The position numbers were made by a program, and so were the translations under genes. From contig OZ038462.1 in NCBI GenBank assembly GCA_964036295.1, positions 30,404,855-30,468,854 of the forward strand: a stretch of DNA of 64,000 nucleotides, written 5' to 3'. Of the stretch, positions 22,390 through 38,093 are shown piece by piece (the stretch's first letter is position 1; each line of letters starts with the position of its first letter). A model generated the notes under the pieces. That model had not been told where the DNA came from and ran no database searches. It saw only the letters and a program-made list of their open reading frames with translations. Source of the DNA: Plumapathes pennacea (taxonomy: Eukaryota; Cnidaria; Anthozoa; Antipatharia; Myriopathidae).

Positions 22390-24516
22390 ACTCGGATGTA
22401 CAAATGGAAAAAGAACACAAAAATGGACACGTTTTCTACGTTTGTGTTCATACTATTGGTCATTTGACTCGACCTTGTAAGAGGGCCTGGATGGGGTTTA
22501 CTGTTAAGTGTTATGGGCCTGAATTTTTTACTGTTAAGTGTTATGCATACCCCGCCCCCCGCCCCCCGCCCCCTCCCCCCATCTAGGCCCTCTTCTAATT
22601 GGTTTAGGTAGTAATTCATTTCGATTTATGGCTCGTGTTGTTTCGTTATTCGCAGTAGTTCATATTGATAAAGTCCCTGTGACGTGCTGAGTGTACTGCT
22701 GTATTTGTGATTGACATTTTAGGCCCCGTTTAGATGGTCCAGGGGACCCGACGTAGGGTACGTTAACTATTCGTACGGGGAGGGGGGGGGGGGCAGGGTT
22801 ACACTGAGAACCGGAACACCATCTCGTGTAAACGGTTCTCTGAAGTGATCATGTAATCATAAAGAATTGTACGAGTAATTGGCGCATCCCGCTCCTTTTC
22901 TCCGTATAAACAGGGCCTTGGAATGGGAACACCTCTTTTAGGTACACTGAATATCTTAGTTTTACTGGAAACATTAAAACAGTCATAAATTATGTGTCAG
23001 TCTATCTCGTTCCTAAGAGCTCGACGGCAAAGTTGGTTTTTGGTAGAAATTCGGATGTAAAAAGTCAATCATCGTCTTTTCTTTGTAATTTATTATTGAT
23101 GTTCAGCAGCGAGTGTATGGGAAAGGGGCACGACTCTCTCCACGTCTTGTGGTCGTTTTCCGTTTCCGTGTTACAGTAGAACCTTGCTATTTCGAACTCG
23201 GTTATCTCAAACAGAATCCGGTTTCCCTCGGAAATGAACTTGGTATAAATTTCCCTTGGTAGAACCTCGCTATCTCGATTCCTCGCTTCCTCCAACTATC
23301 TCTCGCTTCCCTTGAGAGTTTTAGATGGCGGGGTTCTAGCTAACTATATATCTTTCTGCTTGAAGCCGGCTGCCTAAAGGTCATCTTGCCAACCGTGTTT
23401 GCCTTGCTGGCGACTGTAGTCTATTTGTTATGTCCTCCCACCTTTATGGTGTTCACTGAATGTTAGCGTGAAAAGGCGCAAAAAATAAGGCCCGCCAACT
23501 CAAGCCAACCTAGTTTCCAGGGCCTTTCTCTTTGTTCCTGGGACTCAGTGCCCGACAGCAAGGCCTTCTGGATCGACTTGATGAGCCGTCTGGTCCCAGA
23601 TGCACAGGCGTTCTTGAATTTGGCTACCACGTGCAGCGCGCAACCAGACTCAACAGTGGCACACTCAAGAAAACAGAAGCCTTGCTGTGAGTGAGCCGAT
23701 ATATTGAGGCAGAAAATGAAATAGATACCGACGCCAGCAACACTGCTATTATGCAGACTGACACCGCGGAAAGGCGTCCTTGATGTACACTTCCTCTTTG
23801 GTCAGCGTTCGTCGCCATTGCTGTGTAACTCGGTCTAACTATATAGTGTGCAAAGCCCGTTATTACAGAAAATGCACTGAACTAACTTATAGTTGAGTGT
23901 TGCTCTTGAATCCACAGTTTTGTGTGACCGCTGACTAAAAATAAGCTGACCATACGGTGGAAAAGCGTATTCTTATGCGCGGTGTTGCAGCACTTCACTT
24001 GCATACACTTTGATCGTCAAAGCAGCTGATTTTGATTTGAGTCATAAAGATTCCTGCTGCCTTTGTTTCAAAAATTCACATGAAAAGAACATGCAACATA
24101 CGAGGGTGAAGCTCATTTGGCTTGGTCTCGTTTGAAGGCGTGCACTTTTAGCAAACTGATTGTGTGATTGAACCGACCGTAGCAACTGAAAAATATGCTA
24201 TACACAGCCACACAAGACGATCGAGAAATACGGGGAAATCCACTGAAAAAAGCGTAGTTAGGGGTGATCGGTCAGCTACATAAACTTGTAATTTAATCTA
24301 TTATTCACGATCTATTTTAACGTGAAACGTTTTTTAAGCAGCAAGAGGATATTCGTGCCGTCTTCCTGCAGAATATGTACTGTTTCTATTTTAAAACATG
24401 CGGAAATCAAACTTTTCCTCGCCGACCGTCACTTGCGGGAACTGGAGTCAAGTTGGCGATGGGAGACTGGGCACGACCTTACGTTGCGGGTCCCCATTTG
24501 ATCACAAGACAGCATA
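22390..24516. other. esterase to ALG5 spacer
   Basis: Holds the esterase 3' region, C-rich tracts (about 22549-22580), a G run (about 22782-22792) near 'taggccccgtttagatgg', and the esterase exon relic annotated separately. No other gene seen. Confidence 0.5.
23549..23694 (+). pseudogene. relic of a carboxylesterase terminal exon
   Basis: After 'ctcag' at 23548 the frame reads PDSKAFWIDLMSRLVP, clearly related to PDRMAFWLDLVPEL of the esterase last exon, including near-identical nucleotides 'tgcccgac.gca.ggccttctgg.tcgac'. The frame continues to a TGA near 23694. Its homologous frame is out of phase with the esterase exon-2 donor, so it cannot simply be an alternative last exon. A nearby block (about 23758-23840) also repeats sequence at about 21828-21900 in esterase intron 2. 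Probably left from a tandem duplication. Confidence 0.5.
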
Positions 24517-27500
24517 ATGGACTTCTTTGAGATTTTCCGGAGTTTATCCTTTGCTGCGGTGTTATACTTCTGCCTCGTAGTGTGTCTAGTAGCTGTAGTT
24601 GTGGTGAGTATAAATATTCATAGTTTTACTTATTTTCTCCGTCGCACAGGCAAACGATATTCACAAGAATGTGCATGTGATTCAGGTTCTGGGCAGTATC
24701 TGGATGACAACGCTGGATAGAGTGCCGACGATCGCGAGACACGAAAGTGAGAAATATTACAAGGATCCCAATAAGAACAATGCCACGTATCCCTTTCCTT
24801 TCATGGAGGAAGAGGGCTCGTTGGATCTGTCCCTGGTCGTCCCAGCTTATAACGAGGAAGAAAGACGTAAGGATACAAATGCCCCCTTTGTTGTATACTG
24901 CTGTTTTTATGTTAGATTTACCTCTATAATGTCCAAATATGACAGCAATAACATTAGTGTCAATAACACGAATGAATAGTTGATGTCCTTTTATGCAAAG
25001 CTTTGAAGAATTTTTCCAACCTCTTCTGGTCTTTTTCGCGGGGGGGGGGGGGGGTAGGGGAGGAGATCAGGGTCCTAAAGCCCCCGGGGAAGGGGTACTC
25101 CCTTACATAGTATGGGGGTGTGTCACTAAGTCCCTGTCACCCTGACCCTGTTCCAGAGCAAAGAGAGATAATTTTGCTACCCTGATCCGGAATAGAAGTC
25201 AGGGAAATGTGATACACAACTCTACCAATCAGAAATGACAGTTGGCGTTGTATGCCAGTCAACAGTTCTGAGCTGTTTTGCAGCGACAAACTCAGCTATA
25301 AATTGTCAAGGATTCTGGCAAGAAAAATCAACCCTGTTCCAGAGCCACACAAATTGAAAAATATATCCTGTTCCAGAGAGAAACAATGACTTGTATACCC
25401 TGTTGAACAGCACATCCCCGTATAGCCAATACATGGAGCACTTTACCCAGGGCCTAAAGCCTGCAGTAGATATTACCATCTTATTCACCCTTGTCCATCC
25501 TTCATTTTACTCCATCACCAATGTTTTGGCCTCCATTTTTTTTATGTAGTCCCCCTGTATGTAGACAGTCCCTTCTTATGTAAAAAGTTCATTAGTTTTC
25601 AATATTTAACAATTATTCGCCAAAGTGGAGGGGGATAGCGGTGGATATTTACCGAGCCGTTTCGGCCAACTCCCAAATAGCTATTTTATTTCTGACAAAA
25701 ATGAGCAAAAGTTGGGCTCACACACCATTTTGTTTTATCGGAAGCCGCCGGGAGGTGAATAGTACTTGATATTCCGAGATTGAGGGGCCAATCAAAGCAC
25801 GCGAAAAGCACTATTCACTTGTGTGGTATATACTAATCATTTATATATAGACCCCCTGTAGATAGTCCTCATTAATGTCTCAGGGAGTACTCACGTTTAT
25901 AAGCCATATAGGTACATGTGCCACCCCAAAGGATATTGCTTCCATGCATTTTAGTCTGAAGCAGGGTATAGATTTTGTCATGCAGCACACTCATTATGGG
26001 GAGTATCCTCACCCTCACCCCAGGGTCTCATGCATAGTCCCATCCTCTTACATGAAGATCTAACTTTGTAGGAAATCTCATATACCATAGTCCCCTTGCT
26101 TTCAATTTCTCTGTGTTGTATAAAGGTCCCCTTTTTTCATTCTCCATGTATGTAGTTCCCCTGTAGATAATCCTCTTTTAGAAAAGCTCCTTCCTTTTAA
26201 CTGTATCTGTATAGTCCCTTGCCGAGACCCTTGTTTGAAAATCCGAGACCGAGACTTTAACCACTCAGAGACTCCGAGACGGAAAGAAACAAAAATACAA
26301 GACTCCGAGACTCATCAAAAAGGCTGCCAAGATCGGACCAAAACTTTCTGAGGCCCACAATTTTCTAGGTACCATTTGCCACCCCTCAACCACGTTGTTG
26401 ATTTATAAGTTGCTTATGATATCTTTATTAATTACAGTACCAGTGATGATGGATGAAACACTGGAGTATCTTGAAAACCAAAAGGTAAAACCCTGCCATG
26501 TGTTAATTTGAGCTGAGCTTATTTTGCAAGTAGGTCCAGTCACTCTAACAGTCTATTTCCCCTGCAGAAGAGCAAGCCATCTTTTACTTTTGAAATCATT
26601 GTTGTGGATGATGGAAGTAAAGACAAGACAACAGAGGTAAAAAGACTTTGAACAAAATAGAGCTCTCTCCAAATCTTACATTTTGTGTGTTTTATTTCAT
26701 CTTTCACACTTGATCAAGAAAATTGAGTGGGAGAGAAGAGGAGAAAAAAAGTTGCTGCCACCAAGATTTGAAACATCAAGACATTTAAAACAGCCAAATG
26801 TTCATTTTTGTATGGATGGACATTATGATTATTCCAATCTTGTTGTCAATTGATCAAGGGTATTTTGAAGTTTTTGTGGCTATTATTCTGTATAGTTCAT
26901 ATTCATCATATTCTGTAAAGTTCAAATTATCGAAATCTCCCTAAATATTTTGACATTTTGAAGTAGTTCCAGTTTTCTTGAAGTTCCCAAATACCTTCAT
27001 TTTGAAGCTCATTTGACTTTTCTATTTGACATTGATGTAGGTGGCTCTTCAGTATGTGAAGAAGTTAGGGGTCCATCAAATGAGAGTCTTGACCCTTGCT
27101 AAGAACCGAGGCAAGGGTGGTGCAGTCAGACTGGTAGGTGTAGTCAGAGTGCCTTTACACACCTCTTTCACATTTTTATCACACATTCCTGACTTGTCAC
27201 AAACTAAGGCCCCGTTTACAACGTTGGAAACTATTTTGGATACAAAGTTCCCACATTTTTGTATCTGGATTTGTTTTCTCTCTGGATTCTCTAAAAATGA
27301 TACCGGATTCTCATTAAGCTAGTCTAAGTGCTTTTACAAACCCAGAAACAAATGTCTCAAATCCAGATAAATTCACTCTAGTGTAAATTGAGCCTGAATA
27401 TGTTCTATTATACAAGTTACTTATTACAATATACTTATTACAAGGTTGGAATTTAAGTGAAAACCTTACCTTTCCATCAGTCCCGGTCCGAAACACTGAT

Positions 27501-30500
27501 ATATATATTTATTATATAGACATGAGTGTGTTACTGGAAAATATACCGTGCGTAAAATCCATACGAAACTATATCCGGGGCCCGAGTGGCGTATTTTCCA
27601 CATCCTCACTAGTGAGGATATCCTTGGCATCATTTCCCGCTTGTTTGTGCAATTTCTCGTAAAACACTCGTGTCTAATATAATAAAAAGAAAATTACACG
27701 GCGGCTTGAAGATATGGATTTTATTTTCTCGTGGTAAAAACAATATTTTACTTACTCGCGAAGCGCTCGCTCATAAAATATTGTTTTTACCACTCAAAAA
27801 TATAATTCATATCTTCAAGCTGCCGTGTAATATTGTCCATATATATATATACAGACTTGTACAATACAATACTATGTTTCCAGCCTGAGTTGAACTGAAG
27901 CTCAAACATGACATAATGTGTCCAATAGAAGGTCATAAATGCGGCTGTGTTTTTTGATGTTCCTTTTTCAATGGCCATGCATCGAAGAAAGAAGACCAGA
28001 TTGCTCTCTCTTTCTTGCTCTCGTGGTTGGACAGAATTTGCTATGCATGAGGGTACCAGAGGGCATCCCTAAGCCTGTGGAAGGTTTAACATGAAATAGC
28101 TTAACGAAATAAGCTATATCTCCTGTGCGGCCCTGTGATTCTGGCAAATGTATCATTTTATAGCGTTTTAGTCAGGATTTATAAAGATATATTAAATTGA
28201 GATTTTAAAGTAAAGAGTCACATAAGATGGTCTTCTTTTCACACATCCAAGTATGATTTGTTTTGGTTTTACAGGGAGTGCTCAGCTGCCGAGGAAGAAG
28301 GGTGCTGATGGTTGATGCCGATGGTGCTACCAAGTTTTCAGACCTCACCCGTTTGGTAGACGCTTTAGAAACCCTGAATGGACAGGTACAGTCTCATTAA
28401 TCCTTTTAATCCTGAGCTCATAATACAAATTCTCCCATCTATTCGAGAAGAAAATGTATGAGTGATGTAGTGAGAATAGTATAGTCTGTAGTAGACTGCC
28501 CAGAGGCAGTGTGGAAATAAGTTTTTTAATGTTTTGAGTTAGCAGTCATTGCACAAAAACTAGAAAAAAGAACAAGTTCAAGTCTTGGAAGTTCTCAAAA
28601 CATAGATGCGATACTCAAGTCAGTGAAACATATCTTTTATAACATAAGTTGTGCACAAGAAAACAGGGCTTGCACAAGACGTGAACATTTACTGCTAGTG
28701 TAGCAATGGTGATGAATGCTAACCAATGGAAGTGACATAAAAAGTGTATGTCCACTCTGTGTTGTGCCCAGGGAAGGAATGGAAAAAGACAGGGTATTTA
28801 GAAAATCAGTTTACACCCTGTTTTGGATGCAGAAAACTTGAAGCACAACAGGATGTGTGCAGGCTTTCTTGCCCTCCCTCGGTGGTCCAGCTCTCTCCCA
28901 TATCCCATGTCTCCCTCTGCACAAGAGAGCCTGGTCACAGGTTGCTCAGTTAATGAGTAATACATTAACTTTGTAGGGGAAGAAGTCTGTTATTGTGTGT
29001 GGATCAAGAGCTCATCTTCAAGATGAAGCAGTGGCAAATGTAAGTAATGGTCACATTATTATTTATCTATAAGTGACAAGGCTTAGTTGACCTTTGGGTG
29101 GCAAACTTCAAAGTTGCCAGCAAGAAAAGTCACATAAATGACTTTAGGAGTCTTGTGATCACTGTATTTTACTTGCTTTTCTCTTCCAGCGCTCCTTCCT
29201 AAGGAACTTCCTCATGTATGGATTTCACTTCCTTGTTTGGTTTCTTTGTGTTAAAGGTGTCAAGGACACTCAGGTAGGAAACCCAATGTGTATTCACTCT
29301 TTCTGTTCAAAGGTATAAAAAGGGGGCAAATTTTTGCTACAGGGCTACAGGGTAAAAGGTTGAAAGTCTGGCCAGAGCCTCTGTGTACAAAAGTACTCTC
29401 CAGGGTACTCATGTTCAACATACAAGATTGATTTGCTTTCAGTTTATATAGAATACATGCCTCATTTATTATTACTCAGGCTAAAATAGAAATACTTTTA
29501 GGTTTAGTGTAGCAAGAAATATAGTTCTCTGCCAAAAGAAATTTAGAGACTTAAATGCCCTGGCCTTGTTTTCTAGGACTTTTTATTGCAAGAAATGGTA
29601 AGATAACTTTTAATAATATTTAAAGAAATTGTTCATTTTGTGGGTTTATGTGCCAGCAGGGTTAGGTCATAAAGCCAAAACCAAAGTAATATTACACGGT
29701 CAATCATAGAGCTCAAGTAATTTCGGTATTTTTTGTTTTTGTTTTTGTTTTTGTTTTTGTTTTTGTCTGTTTTTGTTTGTTTGTTTGTTTGTTTGTTTGT
29801 TTGCAGTGTGGTTTCAAGCTATTTACCAGGCAGGCAGCTTTACTGACTTTCTCTGCCCTTCATGTAGAGCGGTGGTAAGAACAAGATACTGATCATTAAT
29901 TAGTTTATGTATTGTAGCATTGAACTAGATCTTTCCATAATTACATACACTTTCTAAGAATAGTGTGCAGACATTGGGAGAGTTTCCCTTGGTCATGGAT
30001 ATCTTAATCGCTGACGACAACTGTTTTTCTTTGCTTGCAGGGCATTTGACGTAGAACTTCTCTACATTGCTCAGCGGTTAAAGATTACACTTGCCGAAGT
30101 GGCTGTCAACTGGACAGAAATAGATGGTTGGTCGCAGACTCTTGTCTACCAGTTTCTTTTTTTCCCCTCGTTCTTACAGTTACGCCAGTGTTGCTTGTTC
30201 ATGTTTCGTGCTCTCGTCTTCTCGGTTCTTCTTATTTTCCATTTTGTTTGTGTTCATGTATTCCTCCTTCGGTCACCTTGTCTTTTTTTTTGTGGCTTAC
30301 CTTATCAAGTTATCGTTTTCTGTAATCTTTCTTATTTGTTGACAGTTGGCTGTACTTTAGCTCGTTTCTTTCCGATTCTCGTATTTTCCTGTTAGCGTAT
30401 TCAACTTTCTCTCCTTTTGACCCTTTCACTCCCAAGCTCAAAGTACAAATTCTCCCAAACAAAATAAGAAAATGTATGAGTGATGAAATGAGAATCAATG

Positions 30501-31103
30501 TTTTAATCAACTGTCATTCGAGCAAGGTATCAAATGCCAACTTCTCCATTCTTTATGACATCTCTGGTGGGAGACTGAAAAGAGAAAATTAAAGTTGATC
30601 ACTCTTGAGAGTGAAAGGGTTAAACGTAACCTCTTTTTCATAAACTTTTTATCACGCACGCGCTTACACAATAAATACAATAATCTTTCAGTTTAAACGT
30701 GATGAGAGTTTAAGCATCGCTGCTTGTGGGTTCGTGACACAGGCACACACTAAAGAGATTGGTGGTACTGTAGTTTCTTCGTCTTTGTTTTAGGTCCCGT
30801 CCACACGCGCGGCCGTTTTCAATTGAAAACGCAATTTTTCTTTCCGGTTTGACCTTCGGTCTACACAACACAACGGAGACATTTTTAAAAGGGGGGGGGG
30901 GGGGGGGGACCATTTTTAAAACCCGTTTTCAAACGAATACGTGTGGACGGGGCCTTAGTTTCTAAACTTCTTTTATCTCTGCAGGGTCCAAGATGGTTCC
31001 GTTTTGGAGTTGGCTACAAATGGGCAAGGATTTGCTACTGATTCGACTGCGTTATATTTTAAATGTCTGGAACATTGAACCAATGAAGTTGAAGACCGAG
31101 TGA
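24517..31103 (+). CDS. ALG5: dolichyl-phosphate beta-glucosyltransferase ALG5
   Basis: Eleven exons: 24517-24603, 24686-24866, 26438-26484, 26568-26636, 27041-27133, 28275-28385, 28977-29039, 29190-29273, 29807-29874, 30041-30126, 30985-31103; 335 residues, against about 324 in human. ALG5 transfers glucose from UDP-glucose to dolichyl phosphate on the cytosolic face of the ER, supplying the donor for glucosylation of the N-glycan precursor. Visible: N-terminal membrane anchor (residues 1-29), GT2-family start LVVPAYNEEERLPVM, metal-site motifs VVDDGSKDKT and MVDADGATKF, the NRGKGGAV loop, and the conserved C-terminal part GSKMVPFWSWLQMGKD. The exact 5' boundary of exon 2 is the least certain point. 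ATTAAA at 31139 and AATAAA at 31773 are candidate poly(A) signals. Confidence 0.93.
25035..25420 (+). repeat. G/C-run-bounded dispersed repeat in ALG5 intron 2
   Basis: A G run (about 25039-25054), 'ggtactccc', then units of the type 'accctgttccagag', related in layout to 13177-13438. A second fragment with 'gtactcacgtttataagcca' and 'tagtctgaagcagggta' follows at 25872-26030. Confidence 0.55.
25530..26240 (+). repeat. degenerate 'tagtccccctgta' repeats
   Basis: Variants of 'tatagtccccctgtagatagtcc' recur at about 25546, 25848, 26090, 26150 and 26212, interspersed with other sequence, inside ALG5 intron 2. Function not apparent; probably decayed tandem or nested repeats. Confidence 0.35.
27511..27835 (+). 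mobile_element. ~325-bp nested foldback element, copy 1
   Basis: Starts 'attatatagacatgagtgt' and contains the complementary 'acactcgtgtctaatataat' about 150 bp later; then 'attacacggcggcttgaagata' is mirrored by 'atcttcaagctgccgtgtaat' at the end. So two hairpins lie in series, the second enclosing a smaller 'gtaaaaacaatatttta' / 'taaaatattgtttttac' hairpin. A second copy with about 85-90% identity by eye is at 43571-43905. In ALG5 intron 5. No coding capacity. Confidence 0.65.
28401..28488 (+). mobile_element. TTAA-flanked MITE, 5' fragment
   Basis: After TTAA (28397-28400) the sequence 'tccttttaatcctgagctc' followed by 'acaaattctccc' and 'aaaatgtatgagtgatg' matches the left part of the family at 30421-30619; the right part is missing. 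ALG5 intron 6. Confidence 0.5.
29727..29803 (+). repeat. (GTTTTT)n/(GTTT)n tract adjoining a splice acceptor
   Basis: About six GTTTTT units followed by eight GTTT units run directly into 'ttgcag' of ALG5 exon 9 (29807). The tract serves as the polypyrimidine region of this 3' splice site. Confidence 0.8.
30421..30619 (+). mobile_element. TTAA-flanked MITE, best copy
   Basis: About 199 bp starting CCCTTTCACTCCCAAG and ending CTTGAGAGTGAAAGGG, followed by TTAA; left flank is TTGA, one change from TTAA. Internal landmarks: 'acaaattctccc', 'aatgtatgagtgatg', 'caaggtatcaa' and 'agttgatcactctt'. Other copies: 7705-7904, 41724-41918, 47793-47996, 43303-43513 (reverse), fragments at 28401 and about 53025-53151. 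ALG5 intron 10. Confidence 0.7.
30791..30957. mobile_element. short element with ccccgtccacacg inverted ends
   Basis: Left end 'taggtcccgtccacacg' and right end 'cgtgtggacggggccttag' are near-perfect inverted repeats, with 'gttttcaattgaaaac' inside and a long G run (about 30891-30909). A related diverged element is at about 31250-31530, ending 'cgtgtggacggggcttc'. Resembles widely distributed hAT-like or similar MITEs; target duplication not clear. Confidence 0.5.
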
Positions 31104-36832
<5,729 letters not shown>

Positions 36833-37496
36833 ACTGGCATTGCTAAGAATCTGCCCATGTCACTGTTCTTTCAAAGTTCTTGAAATTTAAAGGTGACAGA
36901 GTACAGGAGGCATTCCCAGTGGACTGCACAAGACATCATCTTGATTCAGAATGCCTGTACAAACTTTTTTCATTTAGATTAACTGTTTGCAGGTTGATCT
37001 TAGTTTAGTAGGAGCATGGCTTTGCTAAAAAGTACCTGTTGGGTTTGTGATGTTCAGGACACAAGTATAATCCAGGCTTCAGAAACCATGGATATATGCG
37101 AAGTACATCTTAGGGCAGAGCATTGATATGCACATATTTAGTGTTTATTTCAGTTACACTTGACACTCGTGTCAACATCTGTTCCGCAGTGTTTCCCTGA
37201 TTGAAACCCTCCTCACTTTTTGCAAGTGAAGGTGACCTGAAGTATCTAGTGGTTCCCATGGTCATGTACTGCATGAATTACTATCTGTATGCCAAGCTTG
37301 ACTTTTCTTCAATTTTTTTTTACTCCATTCATTGTCTAAATTTACTATTCCCTGCTAAAGAATATAAAAATGTAATATGAGCAAAGTGGTGTCTGACTGT
37401 TTGTTTTGGGGTATAGCTGGAAAAGAGGAAAGGAAAATAACTTTTACTGGTCTTCTGTCTTATTTCTTTTTTTCTCCAATCCTGGCTCTTATGTGA
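36833..37496. other. SMAD 3' region
   Basis: Likely 3' untranslated sequence of the SMAD gene. No RNA gene or other frame supported. No clear AATAAA was found in this stretch. Confidence 0.4.
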
Positions 37497-37745
37497 TTGT
37501 CTCCTGAGGTTGTCTCCTCAAAATTTTGGGTGGGAGTGTGCAGCCCAGGACTGAAAACCCTTACCCTATTTCAGACAAAATGTTCGATTTTCAACTGTTT
37601 TCAGACTAAAATTTGTGATTTTCAACCCTATTTCAGGCCAATTATCAAAATATCCTACCCTATTCCAGACCAAAGGCTCAAAAGCAATACCCTACTTCAG
37701 ACTAAAATGCTAAAAATGATGGCCTTTGGTGTGGCACATCCCTAC
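37497..37745 (-). repeat. dispersed repeat, reverse-oriented copy
   Basis: Reverse-complement orientation of the 13177-13438 family: 'ctcctcaaaattttgggtgg' then units of 'accctatttcagac', and 'gcatttt'-type sequence at the far end before 'tacatagct'. This copy lacks the long G run. Confidence 0.65.
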
Positions 37746-37906
37746 ATAGCTTATGTTGTCTGTGGCTGGATGTCTATAATTACATACAAGGAGTAGAAGT
37801 CATTGTTTGGAAGCTGATCATTAAAAGCCTTGTGAAAAGTGAAGATAGATGAAAAGAGAAAGAATTTCATAAGAGTAATATTAATGGAGACATCTAAGAC
37901 TAAAAG

Positions 37907-37914
37907 AAAAAAAA
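37907..37914 (-). terminator. Pol III terminator of tRNA-Asp
   Basis: Eight A on the plus strand, that is TTTTTTTT on the tRNA strand, beginning 10 nt after the tRNA 3' end. Confidence 0.8.
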
Positions 37915-37923
37915 GACATCCTT

Positions 37924-37995
37924 CTCCCCGGCGGGGAATCGAACCCCGGTCTCCCGCGTGACAGGCGGGGATACTCACCACTATACTACCGAGGA
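37924..37995 (-). tRNA. tRNA-Asp (GTC)
   Basis: Seventy-two bases reading 5' TCCTCGG ... GGGGAG 3' on the minus strand. The 7-bp acceptor stem pairs with one T-G wobble. D arm contains A-box-like TAGTATAGTGGT; anticodon loop is CTGTCAC (anticodon GTC, reads Asp codons GAC/GAU); T arm contains the B box GGTTCGATTCC. No intron, CCA not encoded. It is almost identical to canonical metazoan tRNA-Asp. Transcribed leftwards, with only 98 bp between its 5' end and the EXOSC8 start codon. Confidence 0.97.
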
Positions 37996-38093
37996 TGTCG
38001 GTGATGATAGTTGAGTTTATTGACAATTTATTGGTTGTTTCGCATGAAAGATGTGAGCCCGCAATTCACGATGCGGTTCTTATTTCAAACAAA

